NCBI RefSeq assembly: GCF_002153375.1
Contig: NZ_MTBQ01000004.1
Coordinates: 1 to 64,000 of the forward strand
Direction of reading: 5' to 3'
DNA length: 64,000 nt
From: Oceanobacillus rekensis
GTDB taxonomy: Bacteria > Bacillota > Bacilli > Bacillales > Amphibacillaceae
Under the pieces are notes generated by a model. The model made no database searches, was not told the origin of the DNA, and saw only the letters and a list, made by a program, of their open reading frames with translations. Below are positions 54,561-62,117 of this stretch, in pieces. The position numbers and the translations under genes were made by a program. Each line of letters starts with the position of its first letter. Position 1 is the stretch's first letter.

Positions 54561-55415
54561 TTATTCCCCTTTCGCTATATCCACTTGATCACCATCAGAT
54601 AATGTAAGCTGACCAGTAACAACGATTTGGTCTCCGTTCTTCACATCACCCTCAATTGCGGATGTATCAGATTCTGTTTCCTGAATTGCCACTTCTACTT
54701 TTTCTGCTGTATTTTCATGTACAATATAAATAAATGAACGCTCATCTTCCTGAACTATGGCAGCTGTTGGAACGAGTATCGCATCTTCTATTCTAGTTTC
54801 CGGAACATTCATTTCAGCAACCAACCCAGCTAAAATAGCAGCTTCTGGGTTTTCAATGGTAGCCTCAACTGGATATAAACCTGTATCATCTGGCATAACA
54901 CCAATTTCTGTTACTGTAGCTTCATATTCTTGATCATTAATGACAGTCGAATACGCGCGATCGTCGGTTAAAAGGGAGCGAACGTGTGCTGTAACAGATA
55001 GTTGCAATTTCATTTGTTCCATGTCGGCAATAATGGCAAACGGCTCTTCGATTGTAACCATTTCATCTTCTGCAGCTTGAATTTGTAACACTTGACCATC
55101 TTTAGGTGCACGGATATTTTGATTTCCAGCCGCTGTTTCAAGGGTCGCGATGATATCATCTTCCTCAACAGTTGCACCATTTTGGACTTCCAATGTATCT
55201 ACTTCACCTGGAGTCTGCACCATGATCGGTGTCGTAGCATTTGGCGCAGTACGGCCATAGAGTGTTTTTTCGATAACAAGATCACCTGTCTCGACTTCAG
55301 CAGTCTCCACTGGCACAACCCGCTCCTGTTCTTCCTCTGTAGTATCCTCCTCTGAACATGCTGTAAGAATTCCAATCATTAGTACCGCAGCAAATCCAAA
55401 TAGTATTTTTTTCAT
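54561..55415 (-). CDS. RND efflux membrane-fusion adaptor lipoprotein
   Basis: 284 residues with a lipoprotein signal (GILTACSEED, Cys about residue 20). A lipoyl/barrel-sandwich hybrid follows (VQTPGEVDTLEVQNGATVEEDDIIATLE ... IRAPKDGQVLQIQAAEDEMV, shorter than in Gram-negative adaptors, with no long alpha hairpin), then a beta-barrel and a membrane-proximal domain (AAIVQEDERSFIYIVHENT, GDQIVVTGQLTLSDGD). It acts on the outer membrane face with the RND protein encoded 3 bases downstream. The missing hairpin fits an organism without an outer membrane channel. Confidence 0.88.
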   Translation of the reverse strand: MKKILFGFAAVLMIGILTACSEEDTTEEEQERVVPVETAEVETGDLVIEKTLYGRTAPNATTPIMVQTPGEVDTLEVQNGATVEEDDIIATLETAAGNQNIRAPKDGQVLQIQAAEDEMVTIEEPFAIIADMEQMKLQLSVTAHVRSLLTDDRAYSTVINDQEYEATVTEIGVMPDDTGLYPVEATIENPEAAILAGLVAEMNVPETRIEDAILVPTAAIVQEDERSFIYIVHENTAEKVEVAIQETESDTSAIEGDVKNGDQIVVTGQLTLSDGDQVDIAKGE

Positions 55416-55587
55416 AAATCATACTCCCTTTCTTTACACTTCATTTATTTAATAGTTTTTTTAAATTGCATATGTATCTATCGTATAAATTAGCGATATC
55501 TATTTCAGTATATAGGTTCAGCGCTTGGTTATGAAGGAAGAACATGTAAATTTTTTATGAACGATTGCATGAGAATAGGAAAAAAGA

Positions 55588-55611
55588 CTCCAGGCTGGGG
55601 GATGCCTGGAG
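55588..55611 (-). terminator. Terminator after the remnant frame at 55615
   Basis: Stem CTCCAGGC/GCCTGGAG with an 8-base loop, followed on the minus strand by TCTTTTTTCC. It lies just past the stop of the broken frame and 170 bases upstream of the adaptor start. Confidence 0.85.
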
Positions 55612-55614
55612 CTA

Positions 55615-55779
55615 TCACATATTTCTGCTTAGCGAAAAGTACTTTTCGATTGTAATGATGACGAGGATCGTTCGTTTATATTGACTACCGATTGTCGATT
55701 CGGATGCATTTACATCATAAAACGTTATGTATGTTCCTTTTCCTTGTTGTTCAGAGGGTTTTATATGTTGAAAAGCTAG
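55615..55779 (-). pseudogene. C-terminal remnant of an unknown gene
   Basis: A 54-codon frame without a start codon, bounded upstream by an in-frame TGA, ends 4 bases before a strong terminator. The translation, including GKGTYITFYDVNASESTIG and LVIITIEKYFSL, looks like real protein sequence. Upstream another frame gives VNDELKTIFHIRRQRIK before a TAG, so a frame change probably separates two parts of one former gene. Not identified. Confidence 0.45.
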
Positions 55780-55827
55780 TCAAACACAGTCTTTATTTTT
55801 ATCCGTTGCCGTCGAATATGAAATATT

Positions 55828-55853
55828 GTTTTTAATTCATCATTAACGGGTAG
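55828..55853 (+). promoter_or_regulatory. Sigma-B-like promoter of the 42-residue gene
   Basis: -35 GTTTTT (55828-55833), 14-bp spacer, -10 GGGTAG (55848-55853), close to the sigma-B consensus GTTTAA-N12-15-GGGWAW, 43 bases before the start codon. Confidence 0.55.
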
Positions 55854-55895
55854 ACAAGATATATAGATGATTTCAAACCTCAAGGAGGAAATGCA

Positions 55896-56024
55896 ATGAC
55901 AGATAAAGATAGAAAAGTACAACAAGATGATAAAGATGCGGAAAAAGGCTCCCAGTTACAATCTAATAAAATGGAGAAAGCACAAGGTAATGAAGAGGAA
56001 AAAGAAGATAAGGATAAAAAATAG
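55896..56024 (+). CDS. 42-residue highly charged small protein
   Basis: Starts with TDKDRKVQQDDKDAEKGSQ and ends in a Glu/Lys-rich tail; almost no hydrophobic residues, so it is probably disordered. AAGGAGG lies 8 bases before the ATG and a strong terminator follows 10 bases after the stop, so it is a complete unit. A sigma-B-like promoter precedes it. Such small hydrophilic proteins are common stress or spore proteins in Bacillaceae, but I do not recognise the family. Confidence 0.7.
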   Translation: MTDKDRKVQQDDKDAEKGSQLQSNKMEKAQGNEEEKEDKDKK

Positions 56025-56034
56025 AGTAGTGTGC

Positions 56035-56074
56035 AACGTATAGGCATTGTAAAAGAATTGGATGCCTATACGTT
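56035..56074 (+). terminator. Terminator after the 42-residue gene
   Basis: Stem AACGTATAGGCAT/ATGCCTATACGTT with a 14-base loop and a run of T. Confidence 0.88.
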
Positions 56075-56123
56075 TTTTTATATGGTATAATTTCCCTAAC
56101 AAGCATATTTTAGGAGGGATTTC

Positions 56124-56306
56124 ATGGATATTGCTGCGTTGTCTGTTGCTATGTCTTCAACCCGGTACGTTCAAGGGGCGAGCATCGCTGTTATGGATAA
56201 CATTAAGAATGTTGCAGAACAACAGGGTAGTCAATTATTGGAGATGATGCAGGAAACTGTACCCGAACATCCGACCTCGGGAAACCAGATTGATATTAAA
56301 TTATAG
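56124..56306 (+). CDS. YjfB-family putative motility protein
   Basis: 60 residues. MDIAALSVAMSSTRYVQGAS and IAVMDNIKNVAEQQGSQLLEMM match the small YjfB family, in B. subtilis linked to sigma-D and motility; its mechanism is unknown. AGGAGGG lies 7 bases before the ATG. A terminator follows immediately. Flagellar genes flhO and flhP lie 2-3 kb away on the other strand. Confidence 0.85.
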   Translation: MDIAALSVAMSSTRYVQGASIAVMDNIKNVAEQQGSQLLEMMQETVPEHPTSGNQIDIKL

Positions 56307-56308
56307 TT

Positions 56309-56340
56309 AAAAAAGCAGAACAGCCCTGTTCTGCTTTTTT
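56309..56340. terminator. Terminator between convergent yjfB-type gene and lipoprotein gene
   Basis: Stem AAAAAGCAGAACAG/CTGTTCTGCTTTTT with a 2-base centre, bidirectional between convergent genes. Confidence 0.88.
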
Positions 56341-56348
56341 ATTCCTGC

Positions 56349-56660
56349 TTATTCTTGGTCTTCTTCACCTGGAGGTGTTTCGCCATTATTGGCGCCATTG
56401 CCATTACCACCATTGTTACCATTATCGCCATTCATACCGCCATTATCTTCCATCAAACCGTCATCGCCGTTCATACCGCCATTATCCCCATTATTCATAC
56501 CATCATCTTCAGCAGGGTTTTGATTTTGATTATCATCTTCCTGATTTAATGGAGCTTCATTTGTATCAACCGGATCTTCTTCGTCACCAGTTCCACAAGC
56601 TGCAATGAGGGATAATGCCAATACAGGCGCACCTAACTTTATAAGCAATTTACTTTTCAT
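56349..56660 (-). CDS. Asn/Gly/Asp-rich small lipoprotein
   Basis: 103 residues with a lipoprotein signal (LSLIAACGTGDEE, Cys at about 22). The mature part is low-complexity, with imperfect repeats of NGDNGGMNGDDG type, so it is disordered or Ca2+-binding; function unknown. The DNA has short in-frame repeats (GCCATTCATACCGCCATTATC) that may vary in number. AAGGAGG lies 8 bases before the ATG. Confidence 0.75.
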   Translation of the reverse strand: MKSKLLIKLGAPVLALSLIAACGTGDEEDPVDTNEAPLNQEDDNQNQNPAEDDGMNNGDNGGMNGDDGLMEDNGGMNGDNGNNGGNGNGANNGETPPGEEDQE

Positions 56661-56895
56661 AATAAGTTTCCTCCTTCTATATGTTCGCTATCGCAATTAG
56701 CTTAACCATATTGATGAAAATAATACTTATTTTTTTATAATTACTGCGGATTTTAAAGCAATAATGATTTTCGGTAGAACGAGTAAATCTTTAACGTTCT
56801 TCGTATGGAATTAGTTAATTTCTCCTTATTACTTTTTCTATAGCCGTACATTAGATATAATGACAGAAAGAATGAAATATAAAGGAGAACAAATC

Positions 56896-57318
56896 ATGTT
56901 AGATATTGAACAAATTAAAGAAATCATACCACATCGCTACCCATTTTTATTAGTGGACAAGGTAACTGAAATGGAAGAAGGAAAGCGTGTCGTCGGATTA
57001 AAAAATGTAAGTATTAATGAACCATATTTCCAAGGACATTTTCCTGATTATCCGGTTATGCCCGGGGTCCTTATTGTCGAGGCACTTGCCCAGGTTGGAG
57101 CAATTGCTGTATTAAATATCGAAGGCAATAAAGGGAAAATTGGCTTTCTTGCAGGTGTCGATAAATGCCGCTTCAAGCGTCAGGTAAAACCTGGTGATCA
57201 ATTAAAACTGGAAGTCGAAATTCTACGTATGAAAGGCCCGATTGGAAAAGGAAAAGGCATCGCAACCGTTAATGGCGAACTTGCTTGTGAAGCTGAGATT
57301 ACATTTGCAATTAAATAG
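56896..57318 (+). CDS. fabZ: (3R)-hydroxyacyl-ACP dehydratase FabZ
   Basis: Dehydrates hydroxyacyl-ACP in fatty acid elongation. 140 residues from ATG 56896, 8 bases after AAAGGAG; the 12-codon extension to 56860 has no ribosome binding site. [13 protein letters not shown] and [20 protein letters not shown] carry the catalytic His and Glu of the hotdog fold. The length is normal. Its location near mbl, flhO and flhP matches B. subtilis gene order. Confidence 0.95.
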   Translation: MLDIEQIKEIIPHRYPFLLVDKVTEMEEGKRVVGLKNVSINEPYFQGHFPDYPVMPGVLIVEALAQVGAIAVLNIEGNKGKIGFLAGVDKCRFKRQVKPGDQLKLEVEILRMKGPIGKGKGIATVNGELACEAEITFAIK

Positions 57319-57391
57319 CACGCTCGGTAACGATACATATTGACTTCTATGCCGATTACAATTCATCATCTAGAAAATTGCATTAAATTAA

Positions 57392-57430
57392 AAAAAGCAT
57401 TTCATCCTGATTAGAGGTGAAGTGCTTTTT
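57392..57430 (+). terminator. Terminator after fabZ
   Basis: Stem AAAAAGCATTTCATC/GGTGAAGTGCTTTTT (two G-U pairs) with a 9-base loop and a T-run, about 75 bases past the stop. Confidence 0.8.
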
Positions 57431-57439
57431 ATCGCTTTG

Positions 57440-57765
57440 TGGGTGCTGTCGACCGAATGAGGGAGTGGCGCGACCGTTTGATCGGTGCTATTGCCCGAGT
57501 GAGCGAGTGCTGCGACCGTTTGATGAGTGCTATTGCCCGAGTGAGCGAGTGCCGCGACCGTTCGTCGCCTCCGCCTTTGTTTCGGCTAGCTGCGGCTCCT
57601 AGAAGCTGCCGGCATAAGCAATTGACACTTCGTACAGGAAACTTCACCTGTACTACGGTCCCTTGCTTATGCGTTCGCTTCTGAACAGTCGCCTCCGCTT
57701 TTGTCGGCTAGCTGCGCTTGGGCTAGGGACTACGGGGCAAGCCCGCTACGCTTTTGTTACATCAC
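57440..57765. repeat. GC-rich composite repeat: 42-bp tandem units plus nested hairpin
   Basis: From 57463 three units at exact 42-bp spacing (57463, 57505, 57547) share GCGACCGTTTGAT and CTATTGCCCGAGTGAGC; the third is cut after 20 bases. A 61-base nested inverted repeat follows (57612-57672): outer arms GCATAAGCAA/TTGCTTATGC, inner arms GTACAGG/CCTGTAC. CCTCCGCTTTTGTCGGCTAGCTGCG-type sequence flanks it on both sides (57567 and 57690). GC content is far above that of the neighbours. It is probably a dispersed (MITE- or REP-like) element; the open frames across it are not genes. Confidence 0.7.
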
Positions 57766-58115
57766 TCAACTTTTGTAATAATATCTTTAATATGCTGCCA
57801 GGTTTCTTTTTTGAGGGCGTCGGTTGGTACGCCGTCGCCAAGGATTCCATAACCAATCATCAATCCAGCAACTAAGGCAGCAGCAGCGATGATGGACACA
57901 ACAATAATACGAAGCCAAATTGGGAAAATACGGCGTCTTGGCCTTATATTTTTCCTTTTCTCTTCTTTTTGTTTTGTTTTATGCTGTTTTCGGCTCTGCT
58001 TGTCCGTCACTGAATTCGTTTTTTCGGCCTTCAGGGATGCTGCATGTTTCTTTCCAGCACGCTTCTCTTCCTTCAGAGCCTTTCTTGACTGTTGTTCAGA
58101 TTGGTTTGTAGACAT
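57762..58115 (-). CDS. EpuA-like membrane protein (often annotated 'DNA-directed RNA polymerase subunit beta')
   Basis: 117 residues: a very basic, Lys/Gln/Glu-rich cytoplasmic part (1-65), one membrane helix (IWLRIIVVSIIAAAALVAGL) and a short outer tail with GYGILGDG and TWQHIKDIITK. This is the EpuA family, whose database name 'RNA polymerase subunit beta' is misleading. In Bacillales it follows flhP, as here. Its real function is unknown. The distal end overlaps the flank of the GC-rich repeat at 57765, so the last residues border the element. Weak AAGGAG site (58127-58132, minus). Confidence 0.85.
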   Translation of the reverse strand: MSTNQSEQQSRKALKEEKRAGKKHAASLKAEKTNSVTDKQSRKQHKTKQKEEKRKNIRPRRRIFPIWLRIIVVSIIAAAALVAGLMIGYGILGDGVPTDALKKETWQHIKDIITKVE

Positions 58116-58229
58116 AATATTTTAATACTCCTTGTTCCTTTACAAATCACGTTTTTTTATATGATTGAAGTATAACATACAAATTCGTGGTTATATCGTA
58201 TTTCGTTTTTTGGTATCGTCATCCAGGGA

Positions 58230-59063
58230 TTACGATCGAAGCTGGTTTACGAGCCCCATCATTTGATCGCCCATGGAAATTGTTCGAGAATTAAATTGAT
58301 AGGAACGCTGTGTTACCATTAAATCAGCCATTTGCTGGCCAATATCTACATTGGATTGTTCCAATGCACCGCTTTGCAGAACTTCCGTATTTAGGTCTGC
58401 AGCCTGGATAATTTCTGTCGCGTCAAAACCTAAGTTTTCTGTATCAGGCAGGCGGAACATATTTTGGCCAGCAGCTTCAAGCAATCGTGGTCGCACTGCT
58501 TCCACTACCGCAAGTTGTGCTTCTACAGCTTGCTGTCCACCACGTGAAACAATCATCTGACCATTTTCACGAATATCAATGGAATCGAAGCCTTCCGCAA
58601 TTACAATGGGCCCATTTTGACCAAGTACGGGATTCCCATCTGCAGTTGTTAGCATTAGACTCTGATTATTGTTTACTGGGTTAAGAAAGAATGAACCGTC
58701 TCTCGTGAAGAGCGTATTTTCCTGCCCGTTTTCATTCACTTGGACTTGAAAAAGGTGGTTGTCCTGTTTTAAGGCTACATCTAGCGCACGATTTGTCTCC
58801 AAAATAGAACCATGTGTAAGGTCTATATTCGTAGAACCCAATTTGGCACCAGATCCAACCCGGATGCCATCTGGTGTCAATCGGCCTTCTGCATTTGCTT
58901 GGTCAGACAAATTATTTACTTGTTGAATAAGTAAGGAGCTAAAATCAGCTTGGCGTCCTTTATATCCGGTTGTCTGACTGTTCGCCATATTATTCCCGAT
59001 TAGGTCGAGTTTCTGTTGCAGCTGGTTCATCGTTACAGCCGCTTGTATCATCATTTGAGACAT
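58230..59063 (-). CDS. flhP: Flagellar hook-basal body protein FlhP
   Basis: 277 residues of the FlgG/rod family. The N-terminal helix with NNMANSQTTGYKGRQADFSS and the C-terminal QSNVDIGQQMADLMVTQRSY coiled helix are the family's paired assembly segments. The protein forms part of the distal rod or hook-basal body and is exported by the flagellar apparatus. It follows flhO after 33 bases and carries an AGGAGGG site, so the two are one operon. Paralogous to FlhO and FlgG. Confidence 0.93.
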   Translation of the reverse strand: MSQMMIQAAVTMNQLQQKLDLIGNNMANSQTTGYKGRQADFSSLLIQQVNNLSDQANAEGRLTPDGIRVGSGAKLGSTNIDLTHGSILETNRALDVALKQDNHLFQVQVNENGQENTLFTRDGSFFLNPVNNNQSLMLTTADGNPVLGQNGPIVIAEGFDSIDIRENGQMIVSRGGQQAVEAQLAVVEAVRPRLLEAAGQNMFRLPDTENLGFDATEIIQAADLNTEVLQSGALEQSNVDIGQQMADLMVTQRSYQFNSRTISMGDQMMGLVNQLRS

Positions 59064-59096
59064 ATTAGTCCCTCCTAGAAAAAGGGTATTGCTATG

Positions 59097-59906
59097 TTAA
59101 CCAATTCGGCCAATTTCCGAAACCGTCTTACCTAAACTTTCGTCATAGGCGCGCAACACTCGCTGATTTGTTTCAAACATTCGGTATGCAGTCATCATAT
59201 CTGTCATTGTTTGTAATGTATTCACATTGGATCGTTCTAGGAATCCTTGCTGAATAGAAAAAGTTGCATCAGCAGGGACGTCCTCAGTCTCACCGGCAAA
59301 AAGATCATTTCCCTCTTTTGTCAGTGTATTCGCATCTGCTGAATAGGCAATCCCAAGTGCTATTACCTGTTCTGGCGTTTGCAGCATACCTTCTGGGGTT
59401 ACCGTGAACTCCATTCCATTTGTCTGAATCGGATTACCTGTATCATCAAGGACATAATAGCCATGATTAGTAACAAGAAATCCCTGGCCGTCCACAGTAA
59501 AATTACCATTTCTTGTGTATCTCTCTTCACCGGCTTCATTTTGCACCGCAAAGAGTAAGGTTCCTGCTTCATCGGGTACGTTTCCACCTACGATAGCCAA
59601 ATCCGTCGTTATCCCCGTTTCTCTTATATCACCTTGCGCAAAATTCGGTACGGTTTCCTGTACATATACACCTGTATTAATGGAACCAATCGTGTTTTGA
59701 ACTGGAAGGTTTAGCCCACCTTGTGAAGTGGGTATATGTTTGGATGATCCCATTTCATGAAGCAGCATTTCAGGAAAAGCACGGATTGTCGTCTGATCTG
59801 CCTTATATCCTGGTGTATTCGCATTAGCAATATTATTAGACAATGCTTCCTGCTGGCGCTGTTGGGTAATCATTCCACTCGCAGCAGTATAAAAGCCTCT
59901 TAACAT
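59097..59906 (-). CDS. flhO: Flagellar hook-basal body protein FlhO
   Basis: 269 residues of the FlgF/FlgG rod family: LRGFYTAASGMITQQRQQEA, NNIANANTPGYKADQ at the start and ERSNVNTLQTMTDMMTAYRM at the end. Gene order mbl-flhO-flhP is that of B. subtilis. AAGGAGG lies 7 bases before the ATG. A terminator separates it from mbl, so it has its own promoter. Confidence 0.93.
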   Translation of the reverse strand: MLRGFYTAASGMITQQRQQEALSNNIANANTPGYKADQTTIRAFPEMLLHEMGSSKHIPTSQGGLNLPVQNTIGSINTGVYVQETVPNFAQGDIRETGITTDLAIVGGNVPDEAGTLLFAVQNEAGEERYTRNGNFTVDGQGFLVTNHGYYVLDDTGNPIQTNGMEFTVTPEGMLQTPEQVIALGIAYSADANTLTKEGNDLFAGETEDVPADATFSIQQGFLERSNVNTLQTMTDMMTAYRMFETNQRVLRAYDESLGKTVSEIGRIG

Positions 59907-59961
59907 GTGTAAACCTCCTTTGGGACAAAGGGTCAGTGACCCGTCCCAGGGCCCTCTAAAA

Positions 59962-59993
59962 GTAAAAAGCCTTTCATAAGATAGGCTTTTTAC
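59962..59993 (-). terminator. Terminator after mbl
   Basis: Stem GTAAAAAGCCT/AGGCTTTTTAC with a 10-base loop, 41 bases past the mbl stop; T-rich on the minus strand. Confidence 0.8.
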
Positions 59994-60034
59994 AAAAACT
60001 GATAACTGGGATTAGGAACTTGTCCCCGTCCCAC

Positions 60035-61036
60035 TCAGCCGAATTTTTTGCGTTCGATTTTATCGATATTTTCAAGCATAATTCCTGTTCCTTTTGCCAC
60101 ACAGTCCATTGGATCTTCAGCAATGAATACAGGTACTTTCAATTCTTCAGCTAATAGCTGGTCAATGCCATGCAGCAATGCCCCGCCACCTGTCAGGATA
60201 ACACCACGATCGATAATATCTGCTGATAATTCTGGTGGTGTGTGTTCCAGAACAGCTTTAGCAGCTTGGACGATGAGTGCAACAGATTCCATTAATGCAG
60301 CGTGGATCTCTGGTGAACCTACCGAAATTGTCCGTGGAAGTCCACTTACCATATCACGTCCGCGAATATCCATTGTTTCGTTACGAGAATTTTCAAAAAC
60401 TGTTGCAACATTTATTTTTATTGCTTCAGCTGTACGTTCTCCAATGAGAAGCTTGTATTTTTTCTTAATGTACTGCAGGATGTCGATATCAAATTTATCA
60501 CCGGCCATTTTGATCGATTCAGATGTAACAATCCCACCCATGGAAAGGACAGCAACATCTGTTGTTCCTCCACCGATATCAACGATCATATTTCCGCTCG
60601 GCTGGAAAATTTCCATTCCTGCACCGATTGCGGCTACTTTTGGTTCCTCTTCTAAATAAACCTTCTTGCCGCCGGATTTCTCGGCCGCTTCTTTGATTGC
60701 TTTCTGTTCCACTTTCGTAATATTCGTCGGGCAACAAATAAGCATTCTTGGCTTCGATAGAATTCCTTTAACATTAATTTTATTTATAAAATGTTTTAAC
60801 ATTGCTTCTGTTACATCAAAGTCTGCAATTACTCCATCCTTTAGTGGACGGATCGCTTCAATATTTCCTGGTGTACGTCCAACCATGCGAAAGGCTTCTT
60901 CTCCAACCTCAAGCACTCTTCCAGTGTTCCGTTCCATGGCAACAACAGATGGCTCGTTTAAAACGATACCTTTACCTTTTACGTGAATCAACACATTGGC
61001 AGTTCCAAGGTCGATTCCAATATCTCTAGAAAACAT
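60035..61036 (-). CDS. mbl: MreB-like cell-shape actin Mbl
   Basis: 333 residues. FSRDIGIDLGTANVLIHVKG is the phosphate-1 ATP loop, MIVDIGGGTTDVAVLS phosphate-2, and DIIDRGVILTGGGALLHG the adenosine loop, all of the actin fold. The start is near identical to Mbl of B. subtilis. It forms membrane filaments that guide lateral wall synthesis. Gene order spoIIID-mbl is conserved in Bacillus. The GGGAGGATC site precedes the ATG. A terminator in the 61037-61288 gap separates it from spoIIID upstream sequence. Confidence 0.96.
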   Translation of the reverse strand: MFSRDIGIDLGTANVLIHVKGKGIVLNEPSVVAMERNTGRVLEVGEEAFRMVGRTPGNIEAIRPLKDGVIADFDVTEAMLKHFINKINVKGILSKPRMLICCPTNITKVEQKAIKEAAEKSGGKKVYLEEEPKVAAIGAGMEIFQPSGNMIVDIGGGTTDVAVLSMGGIVTSESIKMAGDKFDIDILQYIKKKYKLLIGERTAEAIKINVATVFENSRNETMDIRGRDMVSGLPRTISVGSPEIHAALMESVALIVQAAKAVLEHTPPELSADIIDRGVILTGGGALLHGIDQLLAEELKVPVFIAEDPMDCVAKGTGIMLENIDKIERKKFG

Positions 61037-61207
61037 TATCTAGATCCTCCCAGCGTTACTATCTTGCATCGTCATTTTGACATAATGCTACTAATATAAT
61101 ATTTTACCACAAATTACAACAATTAACTGTAGTTTAATCAAATAATTTATGTATAAAAATGTAAAATTCATCTACTACTAAATGAGTTTCACAAAACCTT
61201 AGAGTAA

Positions 61208-61240
61208 ACAAAAGTCCGGATAGTTTATCTGGACTTTTGT
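61208..61240 (-). terminator. Terminator after spoIIID
   Basis: Stem ACAAAAGTCCGGAT/ATCTGGACTTTTGT with a 5-base loop (one G-U pair), about 50 bases past the spoIIID stop. Confidence 0.85.
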
Positions 61241-61288
61241 AAGGGTAGATTATTCGCGATGTATTTTGTCCTTATTCTAATTATTTGC

Positions 61289-61570
61289 TTAGCCAGCAGG
61301 TTTTTCCTGTGGTGCTGTTTTGCCGCCTATTTTATACTTTTGTCTTGTTGCTTCCCCTCCCCTTAGATGGCGAATTGCTTTATGGTGTTCGAGTATTTCT
61401 TTAACCTGATTGGCAAGATCCGGATTTATTTCCGGTAAACGTTCTGTCAAATCTTTATGGACGGTACTTTTGGAGACACCAAATTCTTTGGCTATCGTTC
61501 GAACCGTTTTTCGTGTCTCCACGACATGCCTTCCTATCCTGATCGTTCTCTCTTTGATGTAATCATGCAC
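61289..61570 (-). CDS. spoIIID: Sporulation transcriptional regulator SpoIIID
   Basis: DNA-binding regulator of the mother cell between the sigma-E and sigma-K stages. 93 residues. HDYIKERTIRIGRHVVETRK and the helix-turn-helix VRTIAKEFGVSKSTVHKDLT are nearly identical to B. subtilis SpoIIID. RHLRGGEATRQKYK follows in the basic C-terminal part. GGGAGG precedes the start at a distance of 13 bases. The upstream gap 61571-61920 contains its promoter, but I cannot place a confident sigma-E site. Confidence 0.97.
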   Translation of the reverse strand: MHDYIKERTIRIGRHVVETRKTVRTIAKEFGVSKSTVHKDLTERLPEINPDLANQVKEILEHHKAIRHLRGGEATRQKYKIGGKTAPQEKPAG

Positions 61571-61922
61571 ACCGTTCGCCTCCCTGAGTTGTTTACTTCC
61601 GAGGTGTTTGGCCTAAAGACATGGTGTTGCGACAGGTATTTAGAATTCAAGGAACAACGCTAGAGACAAGAATATTGGTATTGGTTATCACCAGTTCGAT
61701 AATTGAAAAAATTACGGCTGCGGGGTGAATATTCTATGTGGTTTAAGCATAAGGAAGATAATTACGACACAACATCACACAAGCTCTCACCTCAGACAAT
61801 TCGATTGCATGTTTGTAACATCTTATTAGATTTGTGCATGCTTTATGATTAAATTTGTACAAAATACTGATAGGACATGCTGTATTGCTGCTTTTTCCTC
61901 GGTTTTTGTACAACATTTAAAA

Positions 61923-61965
61923 AAAGCCGCTGCATCATCAACTAAAATGACAATGCAGTGGCTTT
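61923..61965 (-). terminator. Terminator of the AimR-like transcript
   Basis: Stem AAAGCC-CTGCAT/ATGCAG-GGCTTT with one mismatch and a 17-base loop. The T-run TTTTTTT lies on the minus strand, so it ends the transcript coming from 62118-63134. Confidence 0.75.
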
Positions 61966-61988
61966 CTTATAGGAATAGATTACTCTTA

Positions 61989-62005
61989 TAGGCTGTTTTC
62001 TAGAA
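61989..62005. repeat. 17-bp repeat shared with 50782-50798
   Basis: Second copy of TAGGCTGTTTTCTAGAA. It overlaps the last codons of the short frame at 62000-62116, so part of that frame may be repeat sequence. Confidence 0.6.
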
Positions 62006-62116
62006 AACTGTGACTGCGGTTACACCGTATTTTATATTAACTACGAAAGTTTGAACCAACAATTCTTTCCGGTGGAACTTTGTAACAGCAATCCCAGATA
62101 TTAGCCAAAGAGTCTT
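62000..62116 (-). other. Short signal-peptide-like reading frame after the AimR-like gene
   Basis: On the minus strand a 38-codon frame (K at 62116 to stop TAG at 62000-62002) begins KTLWLISGIAVTKF and ends KYGVTAVTVF. An ATG overlaps the receptor stop codon (ATGA, 62118-62121), but is one base out of frame with it, giving MRRLFG and a stop. One lost base would give MKTLWLISGIAVT..., a signal-peptide-like 39-residue product. AimP, the peptide precursor next to AimR in phage SPbeta, has the same position and size (43 residues). It may be a frameshifted AimP-like gene, use an odd start, or be chance: the end overlaps a repeat. Confidence 0.3.
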
Positions 62117-62117
62117 C

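Noticed and set aside
57439-57684. Open frames across the 42-bp repeats
   Set aside because: They arise from repeat periodicity divisible by three and high GC, on both strands at once.
61600-61860. Prophage remnants around the AimR-like gene
   Set aside because: No integrase, repressor or structural gene is seen; the flanks are core sporulation genes.
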